This document shows positions 1-6,154 of a DNA stretch of 9,252 nt, in pieces. A program made the translations under genes and the position numbers. The stretch comes from JARIHD01 sp041743655 (GTDB taxonomy: Bacteria > Patescibacteriota > Saccharimonadia > Saccharimonadales > UBA4665): positions 1 to 9,252 of the forward strand of contig JBGTMJ010000063.1 in NCBI GenBank assembly GCA_041743655.1. The letters run 5' to 3'. A model generated the notes under the pieces. It saw only the letters and a list, made by a program, of their open reading frames with translations. It was not told the origin of the DNA and searched no databases. Within the stretch, counting starts at the first letter, position 1. Every line of letters begins with the position of its first letter.

Positions 1-146
1 CGAACAGTATCGCTGAAGGTATTGGCTATATACTATTTGCTGGTACGATATTGTTCCTCGCGCTTCATATCCACGTGATCCTGGCACGACTTTTGTTGTT
101 ACGTCCAAGAGTATTTGGTGTTGGAGAAGCCTTATTAAGCGAATAA
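1..146 (+). CDS. C-terminal end of a membrane protein, 5' end outside the window
   Basis: An open frame enters from the left edge (first full codon at position 3) and stops at TAA 144-146, giving the last 47 residues of a protein. The visible part has one hydrophobic segment (about residues 8-35, including YILFAGTILFLALHIHVILA) followed by a short basic and hydrophobic tail (RLLLLRPRVFGVGEALLSE). This looks like the last transmembrane helix and a cytoplasmic tail. The gene cannot be named from this fragment. It converges on the minus-strand gene that ends at 162, leaving only 15 bases between the stops, with no visible terminator. Coding status rests on the open frame and the plausible membrane-protein composition. 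Confidence 0.6.
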   Translation, partial: NSIAEGIGYILFAGTILFLALHIHVILARLLLLRPRVFGVGEALLSE

Positions 147-161
147 AACGCAAACAGAGGT

Positions 162-1208
162 CTAAGTAGCTGCTCTGTGCCTGCTTTGCATGCGGCGTTC
201 CTGGTTCATGGCAAAACCGATAAGCGCCAGGATAAACAAGTTAAAGAAGAAGCCCGGCAAGGCTCCAAAGTCAATACGCAAAAACATAAAGAACTGCGTC
301 AGGAATATATTGACTAGTGTTGCCCGCCGAAACTGCTCGTAGGCACCCATACGTGAGTGACGCAGCAAGATAGCGCCATAGATCGCGAAACTTGCAGCTA
401 TGACAGAAGAGATAACCTGACCTACCACTAGTTCGGTAGAGAATGGCACAGTACCATTAAACATGGTAAGTGCGCCATCGACGTTGCGGTAGATAACTGT
501 TCCAACACTGCCGACAAATATAAATACCTCTAGTAAAAAGAACGTTTTGACTAGAGTATGAGAAGTGCGACGTTGCCAGAACTTTTCGTACGTCCTATCT
601 GCTTTATCCAAAAACTGTCGTAGCCTGCCGGGTTGATGAGGCTTAATGGTCTGTACATCGTCTAGGAATTTCTGTAAACGACGGGTTACCGGGTCGTTCT
701 GATTGGCATGAGCCAGCAGTTGACCTACACGTACTTTTTCCGCTGGATCCATATTTTGTACAATTGCCTCCTCAAGGTGTGCGAGGGCGTTCAGTTGATA
801 TTCACGCGATGTAAGCCGGTGGGAGCGGCTCAAAAAGTTGAAGGTGAGGTACATGATGATAAATATTGCATAAATGATACCAACCGCCGGCCTGTAAAAG
901 TAATCATTGTCACGGGTAATAAACTTACCTATCTCGTCGATAAATATTCCAAAGCCCGTGCCGCCGATAATTGCTGCCACGCGTAGAGCCCGTGCCCCCA
1001 AAAAAGAAAGAACTATAGCCAGGGCGACGAGCATTAATGCGCCACCCCAAAGCATGTGTGCTATATGCAACCCGCCACTCCCAATTTGCGGGTAACCAGT
1101 GAGGTGCAGATACAGTCGCACAAGCAAAAGACTGGAAACAGCCGCAAGCAGAAAGATCTCTAATTGGTCGCGTGCCCGGACGTTTCGGTAGAATATACCG
1201 GAAGACAT
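162..1208 (-). CDS. Conserved multi-pass membrane protein of unknown function, 348 aa
   Basis: This is an integral membrane protein with about seven hydrophobic segments, near residues 15-37, 48-71, 75-92, 106-126, 219-240, 261-283 and 298-334. A long hydrophilic stretch (about 127-218), probably cytoplasmic, separates the first four from the rest. The most distinctive part is residues 82-105: a Gly-rich GGTGFGIF run, then IDEIGKFIT with acidic and basic residues inside or next to a membrane helix, then DNDYFY. I recall similar proteins annotated only as hypothetical membrane proteins, so no function is assigned. The charged IDEIGK motif could serve ion or substrate handling, which is inference. 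No SD precedes the ATG at 1208; instead a TATACT box lies exactly 6 bases upstream, which suggests a leaderless mRNA. The gene is divergent from the RRM gene. Confidence 0.85.
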   Translation of the reverse strand: MSSGIFYRNVRARDQLEIFLLAAVSSLLLVRLYLHLTGYPQIGSGGLHIAHMLWGGALMLVALAIVLSFLGARALRVAAIIGGTGFGIFIDEIGKFITRDNDYFYRPAVGIIYAIFIIMYLTFNFLSRSHRLTSREYQLNALAHLEEAIVQNMDPAEKVRVGQLLAHANQNDPVTRRLQKFLDDVQTIKPHQPGRLRQFLDKADRTYEKFWQRRTSHTLVKTFFLLEVFIFVGSVGTVIYRNVDGALTMFNGTVPFSTELVVGQVISSVIAASFAIYGAILLRHSRMGAYEQFRRATLVNIFLTQFFMFLRIDFGALPGFFFNLFILALIGFAMNQERRMQSRHRAAT

Positions 1209-1214
1209 TGTTCC

Positions 1215-1220
1215 AGTATA
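1215..1220 (-). promoter_or_regulatory. Candidate -10 box for a leaderless transcript of the 348-aa membrane protein
   Basis: Read on the minus strand, TATACT (5 of 6 matches to TATAAT) is followed by six bases and then the ATG at 1208. Transcription starting 7 bases after the box would begin at the A of the ATG. No convincing -35 lies 16-18 bases upstream, and no SD lies before the ATG. Identical spacing is seen at the HxlR gene (7182-7187). Confidence 0.4.
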
Positions 1221-1230
1221 GCTTAAATAG

Positions 1231-1259
1231 TTGATTACTAGCTTATTAACAGGTAAAAT
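1231..1259 (+). promoter_or_regulatory. Sigma70-type promoter for the RRM protein gene
   Basis: The -35 hexamer TTGATT (1231-1236, 4 of 6 matches to TTGACA) and the -10 hexamer TAAAAT (1254-1259, 5 of 6 to TATAAT) are separated by exactly 17 bases. The predicted start point is near 1266, leaving a 5' leader of about 120 nt before the ATG at 1388. It is the best-formed promoter in the window. Confidence 0.6.
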
Positions 1260-1275
1260 GTGTTACGTTAAGTTA

Positions 1276-1383
1276 TAGCTGCCAGTAAGTTAGCATAAGT
1301 AAAAAGTTAAGTATTTCGTTTGAGGAAGCAGCTAACTCGGTTGAGCCTTTGCCCGCCAGTTACCTCTATATACACGAAGGAGG
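1276..1383 (+). promoter_or_regulatory. Structured 5' leader of the RRM gene with mutually exclusive pairings
   Basis: Within the predicted leader, the segment 1328-1340 can pair in three competing ways. TAGCTGC (1276-1282) pairs with GCAGCTA (1328-1334). AGTTAGC (1288-1294) pairs with GCTAACT (1331-1337). TAACTCGG (1333-1340) pairs with CCAGTTA (1356-1362) with one bulge. In addition, CCTC (1363-1366) can pair with the SD's GAGG (1380-1383) or with an upstream GAGG (1322-1325). Such alternatives resemble translational switches in cold-induced mRNAs. The pairings are read directly from the sequence; their use in the cell is inference. Confidence 0.35.
1377..1383 (+). promoter_or_regulatory. 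Strong Shine-Dalgarno AAGGAGG that sets the RRM gene start
   Basis: AAGGAGG ends four bases before the ATG at 1388. It selects that ATG over the in-frame upstream ATG at 1349, which has no SD and would add 13 residues unlike any RRM N-terminus. Confidence 0.85.
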
Positions 1384-1387
1384 AAAA

Positions 1388-1726
1388 ATGGCAACTAAAT
1401 TATTCGTCGGAGGCTTGGCTTACGCTATCACCAGCGACCAATTGAACGAGATGTTCAGTGCTATCGGTACTGTACAATCGGCTCAAGTCATCATCGACCG
1501 CGACACCAACCGCTCAAAAGGCTTTGGTTTTGTCGAAATGAGCACCGAAGACGAAGCTCAAAAGGCTATTGCCGAACTGAATGGCAAAGACATTGAAGGC
1601 CGCAGTATCATCGTCAACGAAGCCCGCCCACAAGAAAAGCGTGAACCACGTTCATTCGGTGGTGGCAGCGGTGGTGCCGGTGGATATCGTGGCAACGACC
1701 GCCGTGGCAACGACCGACGCTACTAA
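1388..1726 (+). CDS. Glycine-rich single-RRM RNA-binding protein, 112 aa
   Basis: A small RNA-binding protein of the bacterial RRM family (like cyanobacterial Rbp proteins), which act on mRNA in the cytoplasm, often during cold adaptation. One RRM domain fills residues 4-80. RNP2 is LFVGGL (5-10) and RNP1 is KGFGFVEM (44-51), so the aromatic RNA-contacting positions F6, F46 and F48 are present. The tail from about residue 81 is Gly/Arg-rich and ends in two tandem RGNDR units encoded by a 15-nt repeat (1688-1717), so it is probably disordered and adds non-specific RNA affinity. The start is fixed by AAGGAGG at 1377-1383. The gene has its own promoter (1231-1259), a long leader and a terminator (1750-1781), so it is a single-gene unit. 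The family call is firm; the RNA targets are unknown. Confidence 0.95.
   Translation: MATKLFVGGLAYAITSDQLNEMFSAIGTVQSAQVIIDRDTNRSKGFGFVEMSTEDEAQKAIAELNGKDIEGRSIIVNEARPQEKREPRSFGGGSGGAGGYRGNDRRGNDRRY
1688..1717 (+). repeat. Tandem 15-nt repeat encoding RGNDR twice
   Basis: Two adjacent copies of CGTGGCAACGACCG plus C or A (1688-1702 and 1703-1717) match at 14 of 15 bases. They are in frame and encode RGNDR-RGNDR at the C-terminus of the RRM protein. This suggests a recent duplication within the tail. Confidence 0.8.
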
Positions 1727-1749
1727 TAACTGTTAGCTAGTTGCTTTTT

Positions 1750-1781
1750 AAACACACCGGTGTTGTAGCCGGTGTGTTTTT
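1750..1781 (+). terminator. Intrinsic terminator of the RRM gene
   Basis: The arms AAACACACCGG (1750-1760) and CCGGTGTGTTT (1769-1779) form a perfect 11-bp stem with an 8-base loop and run into a T tract (1777-1781). It starts 24 bases after the RRM stop codon. On the minus strand no T tract follows the stem, so it serves the RRM gene and not the converging LysR gene. Confidence 0.88.
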
Positions 1782-1806
1782 AAGTTCAAGTTTATAATCA
1801 GCTGGG

Positions 1807-2700
1807 CTAGAGTTTGCTGGCCTGCATCAATATGGTGAATGTGTGCTGCATGTGATCTGCCAGTGTCCGTACTGCCTGAGGCATGGCTCTCCCTTGGCGC
1901 ATAATAACACTGATCCGTCGCTCTATGGCGTACGATGGTAAGGGGAGTACCAGTTCGCCACGATCTAGCCATTCTCTGACTAATAGATAGGGCAAAACAG
2001 CCGAGCCGCCTTGGCTAAGCGCTAATTTAACCATAACGGCCGGGCTTGTCGAATAGAAACTTGGCTGAGGGACAATACCGTTTTGATGCAAGGCTTGGCG
2101 TATCAGCTCCTCGGTTGTTGAAGATTGGTTATAGCTTAGGAAGTTGGGCAGTATACCATGCTGCATCGATGCAGCGACATCAAGTTCTTCGTCGGGACGG
2201 CAAACTATTACCAATGGCTCACTGCCAACGTGTGTACTGGTCAGGTATTGCGGAACTTGTGGCTGTTCTACAATAAAGGCTACGTCAAGGCTGTCGTGTT
2301 CTACAGCTTGCTGTAATTGGCTGGAGCTGTTGATCGACAGCGAAATATTTACAGTCTCGCGTAATTGTTTCAAGCTATCGCCATGAGTAAATAGTACCTC
2401 GATAGCACTATCTATCATGCCGATAGCTAGTTGCGGTTTCTGGCCTAGGAGCTCAGTAAGCTGTATCTGCAAGTTGAACAAATTGGTATGCTGAGCTTCA
2501 GCAGCTGCCAGTGCTAGGTTGCCGGCTGCAGTTGCCTTTAGTGGATGGCTGCCCCGTATAAGCAACTCGGTTTTGAGCTCACGCTCCAACTTCTGTATCG
2601 CTGTCGTGAGAGCGGGCTGTGAAACGCGCAAGTGCTGTGCGGCTTTAGTAAAACTTCCTGTTTCGATAAGTACTGAAAACTTGTGTAAACGTTTTTCCAT
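1807..2700 (-). CDS. LysR-family transcriptional regulator, 297 aa
   Basis: A DNA-binding regulator of normal LysR length. The N-terminal winged helix-turn-helix spans about residues 3-60: GSFTKAAQHLRVSQPALTTAI (15-35) matches the family pattern, followed by KLERELKTELLIRG. Residues 90-290 have the character of the periplasmic-binding-protein-like effector domain, which in the family binds a small co-inducer and drives tetramer contacts. The gene is divergent from inositol-3-phosphate synthase with 93 bases between the start codons. This is the usual arrangement for LysR regulators that control the neighbour and themselves, so inositol or a related metabolite is a reasonable effector guess, but it is inference. 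No SD precedes the ATG; a TATAAA box 8 bases upstream suggests a very short or absent leader. No terminator is visible at its 3' end. Confidence 0.93.
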   Translation of the reverse strand: MEKRLHKFSVLIETGSFTKAAQHLRVSQPALTTAIQKLERELKTELLIRGSHPLKATAAGNLALAAAEAQHTNLFNLQIQLTELLGQKPQLAIGMIDSAIEVLFTHGDSLKQLRETVNISLSINSSSQLQQAVEHDSLDVAFIVEQPQVPQYLTSTHVGSEPLVIVCRPDEELDVAASMQHGILPNFLSYNQSSTTEELIRQALHQNGIVPQPSFYSTSPAVMVKLALSQGGSAVLPYLLVREWLDRGELVLPLPSYAIERRISVIMRQGRAMPQAVRTLADHMQHTFTILMQASKL

Positions 2701-2793
2701 AACTAATATTTATAGAAACATAATCTAACTATATTTGCTATCAATAAATTTGGCCCGTACCATGGGTATATATCTAATGCTTGGAGGCAGATA
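2701..2793. promoter_or_regulatory. Divergent promoter/operator region between the LysR gene and inositol synthase
   Basis: This 93-base AT-rich spacer must hold both promoters. Toward inositol synthase, TTGCTA (2735-2740), 17 bases, TACCAT (2758-2763) is the best pair that leaves the SD transcribed. Toward LysR, TTGATA (2744-2739 minus), 16 bases, TATGTT (2722-2717 minus) is a fair match, with TATAAA nearer the ATG as an alternative. The two -35 boxes overlap at 2739-2740. Short dyads suited to a LysR site are TTAT-N6-ATAA (2710-2723) and ATTT-N9-AAAT (2733-2749). GGAGG at 2783-2787 is the SD for inositol synthase. The assignments are by eye. Confidence 0.4.
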
Positions 2794-3957
2794 ATGGCAC
2801 GTAAGAAGATTCGGATAGCTATAGTTGGTGTGGGTAACTGTGCTTCGTCACTCGTACAGGGTATTCACTATTACCGTAACGCGCGGGATGACGAATTTGT
2901 CCCCGGCGTCATGCACGTCAACTTTGGCGGGTATCACATTAGCGATATTGAAGTGGTGGCTGCTTTTGACGTTAACAGCAATAAAGTAGGTAAAGATATC
3001 GCCGAGGCTATTTATGCCGAACCAAATAATACAACAGTGTTTGCCCAGGTTCCTGACTTAGGCGTGACAGTATCCCGTGGCCCATTGCTTGACGGCGTTA
3101 ATAAATATACTGCTACACTTGTGCCGGTCAGCAAAAAAGATATCGCCGTCGATGTCGTACAAGTGCTCAAAGATACCAAAGCTGACGCAGTCATCAATTA
3201 CCTGCCGGTAGGTTCCGAGCAGGCCACTGAATTCTACGCTCAGGCAGCTATTGACGCGGGCTGCGGTTTTGTAAACTGCATCCCCGTATTCATCGCTTCT
3301 AACCCCGTTTGGGCACAGAAGTTCAAAAAAGCAGGTCTGCCAGTTATTGGCGATGACATTAAAGCCCAGGTTGGCGCAACCATAACTCACCGGACCCTGG
3401 TGAACCTTTTCCTGGACCGTGGGATGAAAATCGAGCGTACGTATCAGCTTAATACTGGTGGCAATACTGACTTCCTGAACATGCTGGAGCGTGAGCGTCT
3501 GGTCAGCAAAAAGATTTCCAAAACCGAAGCGGTCACCTCGCAAATTGAGGCCAGGGGCCAGAGCATCCACACCGACAACATTCATGTCGGCCCATCCGAT
3601 TACGTGCCATGGCAAAAAGATAACAAAATTTGCTTCCTGCGTATTGAAAGCAAACACTTTGGCGATGTGCCTATGAACCTGGAGCTGCGTTTGTCCGTGG
3701 AGGACTCACCCAACTCTGCCGGTGTTGCCATCGATTCGATTCGCTGTATGAAACTTGCGCTTGACAACGGACTTACCGGCGCTATCGTTGAGCCTGCTGC
3801 CTACTTCCAGAAACATCCGCCTAAGCAGATCGAAGATCGTACGGCTCGTGAACTTGTTGAGGAATTCATCCGAAAGTATGGTCAGGCTGCAGAGCGGCCT
3901 AAACCTGTTAAGCAGCTTAAGAAAGCACGTCCTGAGCGCCAGCCAGTACTGGTTTAA
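2794..3957 (+). CDS. ino1: Inositol-3-phosphate synthase, actinobacterial/archaeal type, 387 aa
   Basis: The enzyme converts glucose 6-phosphate to 1L-myo-inositol 3-phosphate using NAD+ (EC 5.5.1.4). This is the first step toward inositol lipids, inositol-based solutes or thiols. The N-terminal Rossmann fold shows GVGNCAS (12-18) with an acidic residue closing strand 2 (AAFDVN, D59). Family motifs follow in order: NYLPVGSE (135-142), CIPVFIAS (162-169), GDDIKAQVGATITHR (186-200), YQLNTGGNTDFLNM (217-230), SKKISKT (238-244), HVGPSDYVPW (264-273), ESKHFGD (285-291) and EDSPNSAG (303-310). All expected catalytic-region motifs are present. The length is slightly above the usual roughly 360 because of a Lys/Arg/Pro tail after residue 365. 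The start is set by GGAGG at 2783-2787, six bases before the ATG. It is divergent from a LysR regulator and precedes the SIMPL gene by 78 bases. The product's later fate is not encoded in this window. Confidence 0.96.
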   Translation: MARKKIRIAIVGVGNCASSLVQGIHYYRNARDDEFVPGVMHVNFGGYHISDIEVVAAFDVNSNKVGKDIAEAIYAEPNNTTVFAQVPDLGVTVSRGPLLDGVNKYTATLVPVSKKDIAVDVVQVLKDTKADAVINYLPVGSEQATEFYAQAAIDAGCGFVNCIPVFIASNPVWAQKFKKAGLPVIGDDIKAQVGATITHRTLVNLFLDRGMKIERTYQLNTGGNTDFLNMLERERLVSKKISKTEAVTSQIEARGQSIHTDNIHVGPSDYVPWQKDNKICFLRIESKHFGDVPMNLELRLSVEDSPNSAGVAIDSIRCMKLALDNGLTGAIVEPAAYFQKHPPKQIEDRTARELVEEFIRKYGQAAERPKPVKQLKKARPERQPVLV

Positions 3958-4003
3958 CCCCACATTCAAAGAATAACGCTTTACAAGAAGCTGGAAACGA
4001 GTA

Positions 4004-4034
4004 AAACTTATGCTTATAAACGGAGCTTAAGTTT
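4004..4034 (+). repeat. Inverted repeat flanking the SIMPL gene ribosome-binding site
   Basis: AAACTTA (4004-4010) is complementary to TAAGTTT (4028-4034), and a further GC/GC pair follows one mismatch. The loop contains the SD GGAG (4022-4025), 10 bases before the ATG at 4036. The fold could present or limit the SD. It is not followed by a T tract, so it is not a terminator for the inositol synthase gene. Confidence 0.4.
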
Positions 4035-4035
4035 C

Positions 4036-4794
4036 ATGTCCCTTACAAACCTGTACGATGAATCAGTAAAAAACAAACTATCACTTGATCTTAGAGTTGT
4101 TACCTTGGTACTCCTGGTTATTATTGTTGGTATGCTCTATGTCTGGAGACCGTGGTCCAGTACCCTATCAGACAGCCAGACAGTCACCGTAACAGGGGAG
4201 ACGACACTCGCTGACAGACCTGATGAGTTTACTTTCTATCCCACCTATCAGTTCAAGAATGCCGATAAAACGGCTGCGCTTAACGAATTGACTAAAAAAA
4301 GCGATGAAGTTGTCAGTAAACTGAAGGCACTTGGTGTCGCAGATAAAGATATAAAGACTAACTCCAGTGGCTATGACTACCAAGTGTATTATGATGCAGA
4401 TTCCAAAGATACAACCTATACCTTGCAGGTAACGGTAAAGGTTAACAGCAGCAAGTTGGCGCAAGAGGTCCAGGACTATCTTGTTACCACTACGCCTACC
4501 GGCACTGTATCACCGCAGGCTGGCTTTAGTGAGGCCAAGCGCAAACAACTGGAGCATAAGGCCCGTGACGGGTCTACAAAGGACGCACGCGAAAAGGCCG
4601 ACCAAATGGCGAAGAACCTGGGGTTCAAGATCGGTAAAGTTAAATCAGTGTCCGATGCGGCTGGGTTTGGGGCTATACCCATACTATCAGATAGTAGTGC
4701 GGCCACGGCTGCTGACCGGAATGAGGCGCTCACTGTCCAACCTGGCGAAAACGATCTGAGCTATTCAGTGACTGTGATCTACTATGTGCGCTAG
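4036..4794 (+). CDS. Membrane-anchored SIMPL (DUF541) domain protein, 252 aa
   Basis: A YggE-like SIMPL-domain protein. Residues 1-19 are cytoplasmic, 20-36 form one membrane helix (VVTLVLLVIIVGMLYVW follows LR), and the rest should lie outside the membrane. The domain begins at about residue 49 with the family-typical VTVTGETTLADRPDEF and ends in a beta-rich YSVTVIYYVR. The helical segment RDGSTKDAREKADQMAKNLG (177-196) matches the conserved A-x(n)-ARxKAexlAkxLG region of the family. Family members are linked to oxidative-stress tolerance and envelope functions, but their biochemistry is unclear. A GGAG SD lies 10 bases before the ATG. The gene follows inositol synthase after 78 bases with no terminator between them, so they may be cotranscribed. 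It converges on the dihydroorotate dehydrogenase-like gene; 4795-4861 shows only weak hairpins and no clear terminator. Confidence 0.88.
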   Translation: MSLTNLYDESVKNKLSLDLRVVTLVLLVIIVGMLYVWRPWSSTLSDSQTVTVTGETTLADRPDEFTFYPTYQFKNADKTAALNELTKKSDEVVSKLKALGVADKDIKTNSSGYDYQVYYDADSKDTTYTLQVTVKVNSSKLAQEVQDYLVTTTPTGTVSPQAGFSEAKRKQLEHKARDGSTKDAREKADQMAKNLGFKIGKVKSVSDAAGFGAIPILSDSSAATAADRNEALTVQPGENDLSYSVTVIYYVR

Positions 4795-4861
4795 TAAGCA
4801 GCCAGCCCTTTTACTGTTCTTTGAGAGGCCCTGCCATACGGCTTGCAGCCAAAGGTTGCGG

Positions 4862-5926
4862 TTATAGGGCAGCTTTGATTTCAGCCGCCAGGTCAGGATT
4901 CCACATAGCCCCTGTTACTGACATTACAATATCTGCGCCACGGTTACGGTAATCCTTAAAATCGTTTGCATCCAAAACACCGCCTACGCCTACTATCTTG
5001 TAACGTAACCCCAGGTCACCGCGCAATTGTGCCAGCCTTGTTACCATATCAATGCCAGCTTGTTTAATCGCATGCCCGCTTATGCCAGGTTTGGAACGAT
5101 CTGCACCGCCTGGAAACGCCTGTTTACCAGCAGCATCGACTACTCGGCAACCAATAGTATTGATGGCCGTAATGCCATCGACCAGCGGTCCGACCCTGAT
5201 TACAAATTCCTTAAGCTGCGCCTGGTCGGGGAAGTACGTGATCTTTACCAGAAGTCGGATATCACTGCTATACTGCCGAATGGCTGTCATAATTGCCTGC
5301 GTGGTTATAGCATCAAAACACAACAGCGCAGCATTTCCTTGATTAGGGCAGCTAAGATTAATCTCAATAATACGTGCCCCAGCTTCTTTCAAGAGGCGAA
5401 CGCCCAGTGCGTGGTCGTCTATAAATGCTTGCTGACCCTTACCGCGATCCGTCCCCTGGAAAGCAGTCAGCATAGCCTGGCCTTTCTGTAAGACAGAGAA
5501 CGCTTGCTTAATCTCTGGCTGCCATACCTGTGGCTCGGATGAGGGGATACCGAAAGAGTTAGCCAGGGATAAGGGTTTGGCAAAACTATTTTTAGGATGA
5601 ATGGGTTCATCGGTTCTTATTGGATCTAAATGCCTAATGTTGAGAGGTAGAATGTTGGGAACGGAGTGGCAGGGGTATTCGTGCGTACGAACGGACTTAA
5701 AGGTGACAATATCAAACCCTTTGTCAAACGCTGCCTTAACAAAACGTGCTCCTGGTAAAGGACCTGCTGCGATGCCAAACGGCGCGTATACCTTTACACC
5801 AAAGAAATCATACCGGGGTTCACCACTATTATGGTATATTTTGCCACTGCCGAAACTTCCAAATGGTCCTTCTTGCAGGTTTTGGTAATATGTTTTAGAT
5901 GTGTCATATAAGGATTCTGACGGCAT
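4862..5926 (-). CDS. Dihydroorotate dehydrogenase family flavoprotein, class-1-like, 354 aa
   Basis: An FMN-dependent TIM-barrel oxidoreductase of the PyrD family, which oxidises dihydroorotate to orotate in pyrimidine synthesis. The active-site signature NLSCPN (190-195) has Cys at the catalytic-base position (C193), as in the soluble class 1 enzymes; class 2 membrane enzymes have Ser. Other barrel landmarks are APFGIAAGP (48-56), TFKSVRTHEYP (75-85), with K77 likely at the flavin-contacting lysine, LVKIT (226-230), INTIG (255-259), VGVGGVLDANDF (312-323) and SVTGAMWNP (336-344). The first 40 residues, and a length above the roughly 310 of class 1A enzymes, are unusual. AAGGGG (5937-5932 minus) lies five bases before the ATG and supports this start. 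No other pyrimidine gene is nearby, so the native substrate may differ from dihydroorotate. The family call is firm, the exact reaction less so. Confidence 0.88.
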   Translation of the reverse strand: MPSESLYDTSKTYYQNLQEGPFGSFGSGKIYHNSGEPRYDFFGVKVYAPFGIAAGPLPGARFVKAAFDKGFDIVTFKSVRTHEYPCHSVPNILPLNIRHLDPIRTDEPIHPKNSFAKPLSLANSFGIPSSEPQVWQPEIKQAFSVLQKGQAMLTAFQGTDRGKGQQAFIDDHALGVRLLKEAGARIIEINLSCPNQGNAALLCFDAITTQAIMTAIRQYSSDIRLLVKITYFPDQAQLKEFVIRVGPLVDGITAINTIGCRVVDAAGKQAFPGGADRSKPGISGHAIKQAGIDMVTRLAQLRGDLGLRYKIVGVGGVLDANDFKDYRNRGADIVMSVTGAMWNPDLAAEIKAAL

Positions 5927-6154
5927 GTGGACCCCTTTGAAAAAAGTTCCTAGAGTAAGCTTACCATGATACCTGCTTATGTTACGCGCGGGTACTCGTG
6001 TCAGGCCCGGAGGCCATTTAGACAGCTATCCTTGGCTACCATTTTGACGTAGGGAACAATTTGTGAATACCCACTACTGTACGAAACTTTACTGCGGCTT
6101 ATTGCAGGAGGAGTCAAGATAATAAAGTCTAAGTTTAAATTAAAGGGGGGTATT
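5927..6154. other. Intergenic region between divergent genes, no gene seen
   Basis: The 228 bases separate the dihydroorotate dehydrogenase-like gene (minus) from the small secreted protein gene (plus). It contains the SD AAGGGG of the minus gene near 5932-5937 and a short GC-rich dyad GGCC-N4-GGCC (6005-6016). A TTGACG (6044-6049) resembles a -35 box but has no good -10 at 16-18 bases. GATAAT (6118-6123) is a fair -10 for the secreted protein gene without a good -35. A minus-strand open frame crossing the right part is a shadow. Confidence 0.4.
6142..6150 (+). promoter_or_regulatory. Very purine-rich Shine-Dalgarno of the small secreted protein
   Basis: AAAGGGGGG ends four bases before the ATG at 6155. 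Six consecutive G form the core, which is unlike the AGGAGG-type sites of the neighbours. With AAA as the next two codons and a strong terminator downstream, it suggests high expression. Confidence 0.7.

Noticed and set aside
1349..1387. Upstream in-frame ATG at 1349 for the RRM gene
   Set aside because: No SD, and the added residues are not RRM-like; AAGGAGG at 1377-1383 clearly selects the ATG at 1388.
2750..2778. TTGGCC-17-TCTAAT as the inositol synthase promoter
   Set aside because: Transcription would start near 2785, inside the SD at 2783-2787, leaving it incomplete in the mRNA.
3058..3657. 199-aa open frame on the minus strand inside inositol synthase
   Set aside because: It is antisense to a gene with complete family motifs, shows no recognisable domain and has no SD.
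4795..4861. GCAGCC-AAA-GGTTGC hairpin as terminator between the convergent SIMPL and dihydroorotate dehydrogenase-like genes
   Set aside because: The stem is short, includes a G-T pair and has no T tract on either strand.
5027..5491. 154-aa open frame on the plus strand inside the dihydroorotate dehydrogenase-like gene
   Set aside because: Antisense shadow with low-complexity, non-family protein sequence.
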